Positions 45,748 through 57,026 of a DNA stretch of 64,000 nucleotides are shown here, piece by piece; the first letter of the stretch is position 1; each line of letters starts with the position of its first letter. Under the pieces are notes generated by a model that was not told the origin of the DNA, ran no database searches, and was given only the letters and a program-made list of their open reading frames with translations. This DNA comes from Helichrysum umbraculigerum (taxonomy: Eukaryota > Streptophyta > Magnoliopsida > Asterales > Asteraceae). Where the stretch lies: contig CATIUR010000001.1 of NCBI GenBank assembly GCA_949592205.1, positions 75,117,059-75,181,058 of the forward strand, in the 5' to 3' direction. Made by a program: the position numbers and the translations under genes.

Positions 45748-46639
45748 TCATTAGCAGGTCCAATTCTTGTTGTGTTTGTAGATCTAGATCTTTTTCTCGT
45801 GTTATCGATTAATAATGAGAAAAGCATACAAAGATATTAATAATGTGTTTGTTGTTTATTGACAACAGAATTGTGGTTTTATTGTTAATTTATGAGTTAG
45901 GTTCTGGTTTAGAGGAAATGTAGAAGAAAAAGAATGAAGATGGTATGCAGAGTATTTTTCAGCTTCTCTGTTATTTTCAGTTGTGAATGAGGCTTTTAAA
46001 GATGTGCATATTTAGATTATTGTTAATTTATGTGATTTGTACTATATCTCTATTCTCTAAGATGTGCATATTAACTTTTTTGGTCACATCATTGATTCAT
46101 TTCATTGCCGGAATTAATCCTAATTTGGGGTTATTTGAGTATTTGGCGTTTACTTTTGGCATTTGATAGACTTTACCCTAAAATGAAAGCATAACCACAT
46201 TTTATGGTTAATTTATTTAAAGGAAAAGTTACCATGATTATTTTCTTTATACATTATTTAATCCAATTTCATTTTGAAAATCCACACAAAATAATCCTTA
46301 ATTTCATATCATTATTATAATTATAATTTCAAAATTAAGCATTCCTTCGACGAAAAAATACAAGAAAAAAAAAATCATTTTTGCTTATTTTTCAATAAAA
46401 CTTACTACGAAGCGTTTACTTGCCTTGTAATTATGAAATGACTCATGTTAACAAAGTCTAGTACGTGCAACCCTAAATGTATTATTAGCTTCAATTGAAA
46501 TCTTGTTAATTAAGTTTAAGAAGATAAAAATGAGATTAAACTTAAAACAAATGTGTAGCTTTACAAAATTTGGAAAACAAATGACTTAACATTTTTTTAG
46601 AAATAAGAAACTTAATATTACAGACATTATTAAAAGCTA
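45748..46639. other. Presumed promoter of the DUF616 gene and spacer
   Basis: AT-rich. The first exon and promoter probably lie between about 45750 and 46000. I see no further gene. Confidence 0.4.
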
Positions 46640-47065
46640 AAATTGAATCCTTAGATTGAGGAAACTGTCTTTGGCAGTTCGGCTCAGCCTCTGCAAGATG
46701 TCCAATTTGTGATGATGCTCAAGAAAAAGAATTCCATCTTTTTGAAGAATGTCGGTTGGCTGATGACGTATGAAAAAAAAATTGTATGGCGGTCTTTGGA
46801 TTCATCAATATTCAAGACATTATTACATGCTCAGACCATATCCAATTCCGGAGAAAAATCGTGCAAAATTTGATGTTGTGGTGCAATCGACTATTTGGAT
46901 CCTATGGCGTTATAGAAACGAGTTCAATTTTACTAAAAAAAAAAGTGAAGGATGACTGTTCTAAGCGAGGATGTTAAACTCATTTCTTTCACTTGAATTT
47001 CTAATCGAGAGACGAAGTCAAATACTAATTGGATGGATTGCATTTGCAATCCAAATTGTATGTAA
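46640..47065 (+). pseudogene. LINE (non-LTR retrotransposon) 3' fragment, zf-RVT domain
   Basis: Across frameshifts one reads ENCLWQFGSASAR, then the zinc-finger CPICDDAQEKEFHLFEEC (46699-46752), then WILWRYRNEFNF and a short tail. This order is the reverse-transcriptase zinc-binding domain at the end of plant LINE ORF2 proteins. At least two frame changes and stops show it is dead. No RT domain is present upstream, so the fragment is 5'-truncated, as is usual for LINEs. Confidence 0.75.
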
Positions 47066-47850
47066 TGCATCCTTTTTGTAACTCTTCAATATTACTAGTA
47101 TCTTACTAGTTGTGTTCTATAAAAAATTTTGCCGTTCAAAAACAAATGTCCAACTTAACGTCTATAGCGACGGTTCCCCTAGCTCGAAACGATTCACAAA
47201 CTCCACATGTTTTAAGTTTGACCATGATTACACGTGTCTCCTATATTCAATATTTCATTTCAATTTCACAATAACTTTGTCTCCGATATTGCAAAATCTA
47301 TACGAAAATCGGACTTTGGAGATGGAAATGAGATTTTCGCGATGGATAATGGTTGCGCAATGCCTATTTCTAAACTTATGGACATTTTTGTGTAAAATTG
47401 GTGAAATGAATGGTTAGTGGGTTAAGTATCCAAAAAAACAATGCTATTATTTATTCTTATTGCTAAAAGTCTAAAATCGTACTTGGTTATATACTGTAAT
47501 AAATGAAGTAACTAAAAGTAAATGTTGGAGTTGAAGGGATTGTGAGGGTATAACTTTAAGTTACATTAAACTTTTTTATTTGTAAGTTAGTCATGTCTTT
47601 TGTTATAAGTTGGAGTCCGTAGAAAGTCATGTCAAAGTGTTCATCAATCCTTTTGGTGAAGTGTTCAGTTACATCGTATTCACGGTGCAAATCCGTGGAC
47701 TATCAAGTGGTCAAGTTTGAATCGAAATCATAAGTGTTCAAGTTTGAGGGTGGTTATGTGCAAGAGGATAGTCATTCTATCGGGTCAAGTTCATGTCAAA
47801 CATCATACGATTCAAGTTGAAGTATAAGGATGTTACAAATGGTCGTAGGT
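47066..47850. other. Spacer with an unrecognised 101-codon open frame
   Basis: An open frame at 47112-47417 (plus, MFYKKFCRSKTNVQLNVYSD) has no recognisable domain. I consider it probably non-coding. Nothing else is seen. Confidence 0.35.
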
Positions 47851-47955
47851 TCAATTGTCGTTTGGCCGATGTGAAAAATCGATGAGATGAGTTTAAGAAA
47901 GAGAACTTAATCAACTAATCAGATAATTATGTCTAAATGTAGGTGTATGTGGTCG
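47850..47955 (-). repeat. Family M repeat, partial, inverted (copy 3)
   Basis: Reverse complement of part of 48928-49105: GATGTGAAAAATCGATGAGA, TTAAGAAAGAGAACTTAATC and AGATAATTATGTCTA are shared. It ends where the solo LTR starts. Confidence 0.75.
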
Positions 47956-48159
47956 TACTTGTAGGGATATGACCATGTAATAAATAAACGCATGTTCGGA
48001 ATACAGTTTAAGCCTACGGGGTCACACGTATTGACACTTATGCTCAATATAATTGGTTAATAATATATGTGAGATCTATTAATTAATACATTCACAAATA
48101 AACGTTATTAAAGGTTAATTGTACGTTTAAATATTAAAAGAAGATTCTAGAAACCAGAT

Positions 48160-48296
48160 CCAACCGGCGGTTGGATGTCTCAACTGGCGGTTGGAACATG
48201 ATATGGAAGGCGGTGGATCACGCGGATCTGAAAACGAATACTTGGGGTCAAAAGCCAACCCAACCGGCGGTTGGGAAGCTCAACCGACGGTTGGAG
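48160..48296. repeat. Phased GC-rich motif array in the solo LTR (CCGGCGG type)
   Basis: CAACCGGCGGTTGG and variants have cores at 48164, 48184, a weak one at 48207, then 48264 and 48284. The 20-bp spacing and a skip of about 57-60 bp are the same plan as elements A and B. The last copy ends about 18 bp before the TATA box. Confidence 0.85.
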
Positions 48297-48311
48297 GTCG
48301 GTTTCAGCAAG

Positions 48312-48318
48312 TATAAAT
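48312..48318 (+). promoter_or_regulatory. TATA box of the solo LTR
   Basis: TATAAAT in AAGTATAAATAGAGCTC, a good match to the plant TATA consensus. Confidence 0.6.
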
Positions 48319-48927
48319 AGAGCTCAAATCCCAGCCTTAAACCATACGTTTTCAGAAAGCTTAATTCGACTTAAGGGTTAAGGGTACGAATTAAAGTTCG
48401 ACTTTGGAGCTAGAAAGGTAGGGTTTGATGGTTTTCAACCCTAACGAAGATCGGTTCTTGTGTGGTTCGACCAAAGGAGAAAAGCACAAGGGTTGTGAGT
48501 GTTGTGAACGGCGTACTAGCATACCTATTGAATTGATGTCGTGTGTGTGATCGTAGAGAGGTTTTACTTTAAACCTTAATAGTTTATCTGGAGTTCTGCT
48601 AAAGGGTACATGATTCTTTTCTTAACTAATTATATGTACGTGCTTATTCGCTTCCGCAATTATATAACAATTTGATTATCTGTATGCTATATTCTAACAG
48701 AACTGATGTAGCATTGGTATGAAATCTAGTTTAGTGTCAAGATATATATGGTTGTATAGGATACAATGTTGATTAATCTTGTTCTTGATAATAGAACGCC
48801 TAGTTTTATTACCTACTCAAACTTCAAATTTGAGAGTGGAATTCTTGTAGTTGATTTTTAGTTTTTTATACATTTACTTCACATTAAACTTGCATTATTA
48901 CACTTTACACTACATTAAATAACGAGT

Positions 48928-49105
48928 AATACTATAAAGGTCTAATTACATACACCTACATGTAGACATAATTATCTGATTGGTTGATTAAGTTCTCTCT
49001 CTTAAACTTATCTCATCGATTTTTCACATCGACCAATCACAATTATAGGTCTAGATATAGGGTTATAAATTTAGGTTTATCAATCAATTTCTTAAATAAT
49101 ATTAC
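48928..49105 (+). repeat. Family M repeat (copy 4, fullest)
   Basis: Aligns with 19728-19890: AGTAATACTATAAAGGTC at the start, TGATTGGTTG, TTCTCTCTCTTAAACTTATC, ACCAATCACAATTATAGG and TTTAGGTTTATCAATCAATT at the end. With the partial copy at 47850-47955 it forms a ~100-bp inverted repeat around the solo LTR. Confidence 0.65.
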
Positions 49106-49199
49106 ATTGAAACATATACTAAAAGATACACAATACATTTCATAAAGACAATATAAACGCCTATTTAAACTAGAATTACAAACCAAATTCTTCTTTATA

Positions 49200-49680
49200 T
49201 TAGAGCATATGGAGTGGATAACATTTTGTCACCGTTCCCCGTCAAGAACGCCATAGGACGGTATTCTGCCACTCCGCGGAAGCGTTCTTGACGGCGTTCT
49301 GGACAGCATTCCCGGTCAACGTCTAGCCCGGGACGCTGTTTTGTGAGAGGGGAATTTTTTTTTCCTTAGATCACTGTAAAAAAAAAACTCAATATCTTTC
49401 ATTTCCCATTTTTTAATCATCAGTATTCTCACCGGAACATCGTGCCGTTAGCTAGCTTCCTTATTTTTTCTAGAACGAGTTATAGATCTAATCATGTCAA
49501 ACCGTTTGCATCCATCAAAAGGAAGTTCATTTCTGAGATGCATTAAATAACGTTTTTTGTTGAACATTATTTTGAAGACCAAGGCCAACACATTTTGCGT
49601 ATTGTATTTGATTGGTTGTCTTGGGTCACAATAACTAATAATAAACTTAATAGAAATTAATGGAATGGAGTACAGGAGTA
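49200..49680. repeat. GC-richer repeat fragment, perhaps PIF/Harbinger-like
   Basis: It starts TTAGAGCATATGGAGTGG, which resembles Harbinger-type MITE ends with a TTA duplication. The part to 49360 is unusually GC-rich for the window (GTTCTTGACGGCG, TAGCCCGGGACGC). I cannot find a matching right end, so the assignment is weak. Confidence 0.3.
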
Positions 49681-50029
49681 GTCACATTCAATTAAATAAA
49701 ATCCGAAAGACAACATGTCGACGTACTTATGGTTCTTTTCACCATATATGTTTTATATAAAACAATTAATTAAATTATTTGTCTAATTTTAAAATAGTTT
49801 TTATGATAACGAATCCTGCATTTAAGGTCACGATTATTACTAATATATTTTATTAATTAAAAGTTATGAAACAGACTATACGAAAGAAAGATATTAAAAA
49901 ATGAATGACAACATGGATGAGATAGAAATTAAATAGATCAACAAAGTCCAAGAACAACGAACGATGTAAACCTTTTTGTATTATTCTACTACGATTGGCT
50001 TTTCAACACTAATATTTAAATTAGAAATA

Positions 50030-50052
50030 ATATATATATATATATATATATA
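50030..50052. repeat. (TA)n microsatellite
   Basis: Pure TA run that marks the left border of the element at 50053-51724. Confidence 0.95.
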
Positions 50053-51722
50053 AAGAAGAGTTTTTTTGTGAGAGAAATGAGAGAAGCAATCCTGACCATA
50101 CACTCGTTTGACCATACGAAGGGCATGATTGACATTTTGATTTTCAATTAATTAATATTTATTTTAATTGCTAAAAGATATATCAATATTAAGTACGTGA
50201 AATCAGGAGTAGTTATTTTATATTAACTCTTCAAAAATGCAAACCACCATATCTCTCAATCAACCACAAGTTTTCTTTTTGAATTAAGTGAAATCGTGCA
50301 CCGATCTTTATACTGCATGGATTATATATTTTTTTTTCATCAAATAGATTCTTAAGTTGGGCTTGAATAGAATACGGAACAAAAATCACATGAGCATAGA
50401 TGAATTCTTATCATGCAGAAGTAGATTTATTAATTTCAAAACAAAATTAATCCAAGTTACACAAGTGAAGATTAGTCGGAAATCCTTATTTACCTTGTAA
50501 TCATCTTTTGCGAGATGCGACCAAATAATTTGATGCTCATTCGACATCGATAATTTTTTATTTTTATTTATGTGTGTTTAATAATCTGCATAGATCGATT
50601 ATATGAATCGATTTATTTATTGAAATAACGCATTGTATGATCCAGATATCGAATTGTCCATTCACCAGTTGAAAATTGATTGTATTTTTTCGGTGCCGAA
50701 GATAGGCACTCATTTGCATGATTAGGTACAGAACGATGCTATTAACTTGAATTATTGTGAAGAATGAAACCGAAAGTTTGATTCATTCGAAATATGTAGC
50801 AATGAATCAACCGAAATTGATTCACATATTATATAAGTATTGATTCGTAGTTTTATAATATTTTTTTTTTATCATATATAGTTTTATAATATATGTTCAC
50901 TACTTTATAACAGTGATTCGTTAATTCTATAATAATGATTCATAAATTATATCAATGATTCGAAAATTTTATAATATTGATTCACAAGTTTATAACATTG
51001 ATTCATGAACTTTAAAATATTGATTCACAACTTGATTCACAAAATTATACAACTACAATTCACAAAAAACTCGATTCATAAATTTAAATAACATTGATTC
51101 ACAAAAAAATTCATAAAAGTATACATCTATAATTCACAAAAAAATACGATTCAAAATTTTATACAACTATGATTTAAAAAAAATAAGAAGATATCGATTC
51201 ATAAGATTCTAAAAGTACGAGAAAAGAAGCGAGTATCATATTTACCGACTGTGAATTAGAACTAACTATAATAATTATTTAATCAAAGTATAATTTCGCG
51301 TGTATTCATAATCAAATAACGTTGATTCTCTTTTTTTCTATTTTTTTCCCTTTTGTTCGAGGGTTTATTAATTTGTATTCTTTATCCACGAGAAGTCGAG
51401 AGCTATGAACTGGAAAATCACGTGAAAGTCAACACATGCTTTTGGTAGGTTTGTTTATAATAAAATGAATAAATAAAAGTTTCCTAATAACGTGTTGTAT
51501 TTCCTATATTCATGGGCCGGTTATTAATTTTCAGTTACTACTGGATTTGTATCCATTTTATGATTCAACCAAATGTACATTTTTACCCCTAAATGTTTAA
51601 AATAATTATATAAATATTACAATTTTGCCACTGAATAATCTCATCCATTGATTTACAGATCTTATGGTCAAAAACACTTCTCCCACTTCTCCAGCATAAA
51701 ATCCTTCTCTCTTGATCCCAAT

Positions 51723-51724
<2 letters not shown>
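50053..51724. mobile_element. (TA)n-flanked repeat element with weak inverted ends
   Basis: It lies between two (TA)n runs. The left end has GAGAGAAATGAGAGAAGC followed by GACCATAC. The right end, reversed, reads AGGATTGGGATCAAGAGAG followed by GAAGTGTTTTTGACCAT. The ends are only loosely similar. The interior is AT-rich with a GATTCAC-type minisatellite and no gene. TA-run-flanked elements such as rice Micron are a possible comparison. Confidence 0.35.
50840..51180. repeat. Degenerate GATTCAC minisatellite
   Basis: More than ten copies of TGATTCAC/TGATTCAT followed by AAxTTTATAA-type spacers, with a period of about 25-35 bp and strong divergence. Confidence 0.7.

Positions 51725-51756
<32 letters not shown>
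51725..51756. repeat. (TA)n microsatellite
   Basis: Pure TA run separating two repeat elements that begin, in opposite directions, with similar AGGATCAAGAG-type sequence. Confidence 0.95.
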
Positions 51757-51759
<3 letters not shown>

Positions 51760-53030
51760 GCAGGATCAAGAGGGAAGCATCAAGTTTGAGGGAAGGTGGG
51801 AAGCAAATCCCAACCACTAATTTTCTTCCACCCTTTTGATACAATAAATAATACATATACAATACCCATTTAATCAAATTTAGTCTAAAATCCAAAATTA
51901 AAGCATCAATTTCAACGATTTATCAATCAAAAACATTATAAACTTTCCAATTCATCAAACACATTCATACTTATCTTCAATTCGTCATGATTTGAAATCA
52001 TCAAAAATTATGAATTTTGGGTATAACTTTTGAGTTTTTATATAAAATTTTGCTTTGCCAATGAAAATAATAAAATTAAACGAATTTTATCATACAAAAC
52101 TTATAAACATGTAATTAATCAAATTATGGTTGTCATTAACCATCAAATTTCACAGTTTTTGAAAATATCCAGAACGTTAACATACATTTGCAATGCATGT
52201 TAATCAAAATTACAAGTAAGGTTCTTAAACATTCATATTTGTTGAATATTACCTTATATAAGTTATTATACATCGTTGGACGTTATAACATAACATTCAT
52301 CAATGTATTACAATATATATGAGTTAATATGCATTATAAATGAATGTTATAATGTTCATCAGCATGATATAACTTAATATTCGTCATAAATGAATGTTAA
52401 AGACTCAATGAGATGTTAACATGCATTTATGATGAATATGAGTTATTATACACTAATAACATATATAACCTAAAATATTCATTATAAATGAATATTTAAA
52501 TTGTAATTTTTATAACATGCATTTCAAATGAGTGTTAACTTTCTGAAAATTTTGATTTTGAGATTTTTTTGTGTAAAACGTAAAATAACTACAAGTTTGT
52601 TTGATTATTGATGTATATGATCGATATATTTGAATTTTGCTTTATATACATCTCAATTTTGTACTCAATTGAATGAATTTGTGATTTTTTTATGGGTTTC
52701 TACATTTTTCTTCATGAAATCTATTTTTTAACTTTTTTTTTTATTGAATCCAACAATTGTTAATCAATCTTGCTCAACGAGTTGTATATTAGTGTTTTTA
52801 AATTTATTTTTGCAAGTTTCAAGCTTTAATTTGATGAATTTAAGATGAAAATCACGTTTTTAGTTGTTTTTGATTAACATGCTTTTGAAATGCATGTTAA
52901 CGTTCTGGGAGGTGATTTCAAGTTATTTACAAAAATGCCACCGCGTTGACTTTTGAGTTGACCAGAATGTGTGGCTGAGAATCACTTCCCTCCTTCCCTA
53001 ATTATTTTACTTCCCCAAGGATCTCCCCCC
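51757..53030. mobile_element. Non-autonomous TIR element, 1.27 kb
   Basis: The left end is GGGGCAGGATCAAGAGGGAA and the right end, reversed, is GGGGGGAGATCCTTGGGGAA. They continue as imperfect inverted repeats for about 70 bp (AGGGAAGGTGGGAAG, AGGGAAGGAGGGAAG). Inner inverted segments CCAGAACGTTAACAT (52170) and ATGTTAACGTTCTGG (52903) are also paired, so the element is largely fold-back. The target duplication is unclear because the left flank is (TA)n. No coding capacity. Confidence 0.6.
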
Positions 53031-53421
53031 TATGTCGTTTGGTACACCTTTGATTTTATGAATTGAAGAACTAAAAAAATATATTAGTCTATTTCTAGTG
53101 GACGTTCTTTCTTTTTTATTAGAAGAAAATAGCATTTTAGCTATAAAATTTAAAGTGCAATCTATATATTCTGCGTTATTGACTTATTTACGTGGCCACC
53201 TTGAATTGTTTACTCCTACCAACATTTAGTAATCATCTTATATATGATGCATGTATTCGCAAATTTCAGTTTTACAATTATTCGATTTTATGTCCTTTCA
53301 AACAAAGTCGTGTTTCTTGTGTGCTCAATACATAAGATTTATACTTAAAACATGTAATTTTCTACAAAATTCCAGACATTCTTTTTATTTCAATCACATT
53401 AAAAAATAATTTTTACGGAGA

Positions 53422-53449
53422 CCCGCAAAATTTGCGGGTTATAAACTAG
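53422..53449 (+). mobile_element. Helitron 3' terminus
   Basis: The hairpin CCCGCAAA, ATTTGCGGG (53422-53438) is followed by 7 nt and then CTAG, with T as the next base. A GC hairpin just before CTRR and insertion before T are the Helitron 3' signature. The 5' end could not be fixed; it is probably a non-autonomous element of a few hundred bp to the left. Confidence 0.55.
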
Positions 53450-54640
53450 TTTTTAATTATTTAAGAACTAATTAACGAGATACTTTGCGTGTCATGTACC
53501 ATAAGTCCACAATGGGTTCAATTTCGCATTGAAATTAATCATCCTTCACATAATAGATCCAATTTATCATTTTATGAACATTAACTAAGAGTATATCTAT
53601 ACACCATTATAAAACATTTAGGTGTTTTACTTAATGCCTTACAAAAATTAAAATCGAAAATGACTTCCATGTTCCTCAAATATTCACTGCACATTTCATA
53701 ATCAATAAGCTAGGTTTCTGAATATATAAAATCAACTTTCAACTAATTTACAGCACATGAACAATATATGTAACTTTAGGTATTAAAAAAAGGAGATGTC
53801 GTGTGAATTGATTCATCTTAATAACAAATAACATAAATCGATATACGTTCACCCGCTTATAACTAACCGCATCTTTGAGCGAGTTACTTACTAGTATTTA
53901 TATAGGGTTAAGTGCATAGAAAATGCAATTAACTAAGGTCTGACATTCATAGTGTGTATCAAACTATTCGGGGGTATATTATGTGTAACAAACTTGTAAT
54001 TTCTTTCCATTGTATGTATTTTCGTGACGTGTCAACTTGTAAAGATGCCACATGACACCTTGTATATATGACATGTGGAAAAACACCGTAAATTACATAC
54101 AATGGCAGCAAATAACAAGTTTCTTACACACATTTATTGTAACGGTTATCACTTTTTGGATTAAGTTAAAGTTGTGGAATGATAACGTGCGCCCCATATG
54201 CACAATAAGGCTCCATTTATTTATATTTTTTTTGTTAAGTTCTGAATAAAGATATTATCTATCTGGATCTGTAGTGTCTGTTCTGAATAAGTCATATCAT
54301 AAATGCAAATTCAAATATATAAGGCAATATGAAGTTCACTAGATACACGTCATTGTATGCCCCTAGAGCACACGTGAGAATCCCAATATAATTAGTTCAA
54401 TTTAAGATTATGTATTAATAAGTTTTTTTCGATGAATTGAATTTAACTTCATCATCTTCCTTCAATCTACAACCCTTATAATAAATTGTCTGCTATGATA
54501 GTCGTCTAGGGATTAATTAAATATGTAAATAAAATGTATTGTTACGTAATTGCGGATAGTTTAAATTATGAATAGATGTAGGAATTAAATCTTTATCGTT
54601 TATCTGTCCAACTCATGTTGTGACTAAAACCTTATCCAAA
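53450..54640. other. AT-rich spacer without recognisable genes
   Basis: Short open frames such as 54052-54249 show no domain. I see nothing else. Confidence 0.5.
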
Positions 54641-55617
54641 AATGAACGTAGCTAACTCATATGGTATAAGTCACTTAGTTATATTGTGTTAGATTGAATC
54701 ATTAAACTCGACATGACCGGTGTTTTCTAAACTGAAACAAGTTCTAAGAGACACGGAACATGGGAGTAGAGGTAGATTAAGATTAAATTCGGACATGAGA
54801 TACTTTTGAGAGAACTTTCGGAGTATCCTCGACCTAGTCAATACTTTCACCAGTTAAAGCAAAATACTTTCATGATTTTCTTATTGCATGTTCTTGTTTG
54901 ATTGTTGTTCTAGGATTCCATGCCAGTATTGTATCGAACGTATTACTTAGGTTTCCGTTTATAAAATAGATTATCCTTGTTATTTCGTATACTTGAGTAG
55001 TGTCGATAATTCGTAGGAATACGTGATGACGTGTTATCTGATCGCCTAGACCAGTTATTCCAACTTATTTCGGGGAGGGTATAACCCGTTTGTGAGACTG
55101 TTTATTCAACAGACCATGCCATGATACGGACGTCTCTGACAACCGAGATTGAGGAATAGGATTTGAGATTAACTGTCGGATAATACGACCGTACATTTGA
55201 GAGAACTTTCGGTGTACGTGTCAATGTTTTCTGCAATCCATGTGACACTCCTTCTGCCTGATTGTGGACACCTCCGCGTCAGTCAGATGGAAGGATTGTA
55301 GTAATACCTCACCTTAACTTACGAATTCTTCTTCACTAAAACCCTTCATATTTAATTGTCCCTAAACCACGTCATAGTAAACAATCGCTTTAATCGCTGA
55401 ACGTCCGAAGTAACCTCCACCTTTATTTTTATTGTTATTTTATTTAGTAAAGTAGAAAACCCCAAACCAAAACCAACTATCCTTTTTATCCCAGCTAAAT
55501 ACATAAAAGTTTCTAAATCGCCTAGTTTCAATTTGCCACGCTTTGAAGAACGATCCTAGGTCATACTTATCCTTTGCTAGCCCTTGCAAGATTAGCAATA
55601 ATCGTAACCCTAGGCCC
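54641..55617. repeat. Unclassified repeat-like sequence left of element E
   Basis: The base composition is less AT-rich than its left neighbour and no open frame is long. TTTTGAGAGAACTTTCGGAG (54804) recurs as ATTTGAGAGAACTTTCGGTG near 55196. It is probably part of another old retroelement, but I found no LTR borders. Confidence 0.35.
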
Positions 55618-55812
55618 TGATATCACTCATTTTGTACATATTTATCTTGCGTGATATCATTGTTTTGTATTTGTTTTGAGTAAATTTCTTGAACTTTCGA
55701 TACTTATTTGTGTGAAAGTAGATTTTCAGGAAAAACGGTTGAAGAAATGTTATAAAAAGATCAATTGGAGAAGATTTGAGTTTAATTACTAAAAAAAGGC
55801 AGAAAAGTTTAG

Positions 55813-56068
55813 TACGCGATCGCGTGGGAGGTAGAAGTTCGCATACCATACAAAGAATCGTTCACAGAAGTCGTTCAACATTGTGTACGCCATCATATGA
55901 AGCTACCAGGATCGCGTATTTATGGCTAGTACGTGATCGCGTGATGGTTACGCGTAACTAAAAACGAGACAGAAGTCATGAAGTTTTAAGAACGCGATCG
56001 TGTAAACTCGAGAGGATCGCGTAGCTAGCAGTTGTACGCGATCGCGTATACAGTAGCAGATCGCGTAC
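55813..56068. repeat. GC-rich motif array in the LTR of E (CGCGATCGCG type)
   Basis: Cores GATCGCGT (or GATCGTGT) start at 55818, 55910, 55935, 55996, 56015, 56040 and 56059. Two are full palindromes ACGCGATCGCGT. GTTACGCGTAAC at 55948 is another palindrome. Steps are 19-25 bp with one of 61 and one of 92. The array ends about 32 bp before the TATA box. Confidence 0.85.
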
Positions 56069-56099
56069 TTATGGTGGCCAGCAACTTTTTGTTTCTCAG

Positions 56100-56107
56100 T
56101 ATAAATA
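56100..56107 (+). promoter_or_regulatory. TATA box of the element E LTR
   Basis: TATAAATA, the best TATA match in the LTR. Confidence 0.6.
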
Positions 56108-57008
56108 CGAATTTTAGTTTCTTTAAACCTAACTTTTAGATACTTGGAGGCTAGGCTACAAATTTTAAAGCACTTTTAAGGGTTTTAGATCATCTTTGAA
56201 GATCTTTGATTCGTGTTAATCATTCGGCTACAAGGATCATTCATTAATTAATTGTAATCATTCGTGAACCTTATTTAATATAATCATGTTTAATTTTAGT
56301 TGTTTATTTTGATTATTATAGTTTGATTATGAGTAGCTAAACATCATAACACTTGCTTGGATGAATTAACTAGTGATTAAGGGTGTAATCTTTAGATTTT
56401 AATGCAAGTTAATTTACATTTAATCGAAACCCTTGTGTAATTGAGATTAAAATCATTGTTGAAACTTATTGGTGATTTAATTATTGACTATAGCGAATGC
56501 TTGTCATTAAGTTGAATCATTTATCAATTGTATGTCTATGTACGATTGAACCGTTGATTGCGGATGCAGATCTGGCATAAGTTAGACAATTAAACTCAAC
56601 GGTATAAGATAGTGATTTTGGTAAATGTCTTTCACTAGATTAAATTGTAAGTTAGTGAATCGAGATTAGGGTGTAGGTGATAGCGAACGTTAAGCCTAGT
56701 TTAATTGAGATGAACGAGTATTAGTTAAAAATCACATTTGACTCTTCCTGGGTCCACTTGCCTTTAGTTTAATTAAAATTAGTTTGTTAAGCAAAGTGAC
56801 AATTCGGTCACAAAACCTCCACATTTACTTATTTGTCTAAATTAGTTGCATTTCAATTTTAATTCTTAAATATATAGTCTATGTGGAACGAAATTGGACT
56901 TACTGTAGCTATATTATACACAATAGGGTATACTTACCTAGTTGTGTAATAATTAAGTCACGGTTTTTCTTTGTTTGTTTTATAACTAGATTTTACACAT
57001 CAAGTTTT

Positions 57009-57026
57009 TGGCGCCGCTGCCGGGGA
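57009..57026 (+). other. Primer binding site of element E (tRNA-Asp)
   Basis: TGGCGCCGCTGCCGGGGA is complementary to the 3' end of plant tRNA-Asp apart from one base. Confidence 0.85.

Larger units (their letters stand above)
47960..48699 (+). mobile_element. Element D: solo Ty1/copia LTR (740 bp)
   Basis: Starts TGTAGGGATATGACC and ends GCTATATTCTAACA, related over both ends to the LTR at 2077-2768 (shared TTTAAGCCTACGGGGTCACA). The flanking 5 bp are GTACT (47955-47959) and GAACT (48700-48704), with 4 of 5 equal. There is no primer site or internal sequence on either side, so it is a solo LTR left by recombination. TATA box at 48312. A GC-rich motif array lies directly upstream of the TATA box. 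Confidence 0.85.
55618..57002 (+). repeat. 5' LTR of element E
   Basis: Begins TGATATCACTCATTTTG and ends TTTTACACATCA, just before the primer site. Contains a GC-rich motif array (55813-56068), a TATA box at 56100 and AT-rich sequence after it. Confidence 0.75.

Noticed and set aside
47112..47417. 101-codon plus-strand gene
   Set aside because: No recognisable domain, low-complexity AT-rich context, and next to LINE debris.
48700..48730. Primer site making element D a full retrotransposon
   Set aside because: TTGGTAT occurs 15 bp after the LTR end but does not continue as TCAGAGC, and no gag or second LTR follows.
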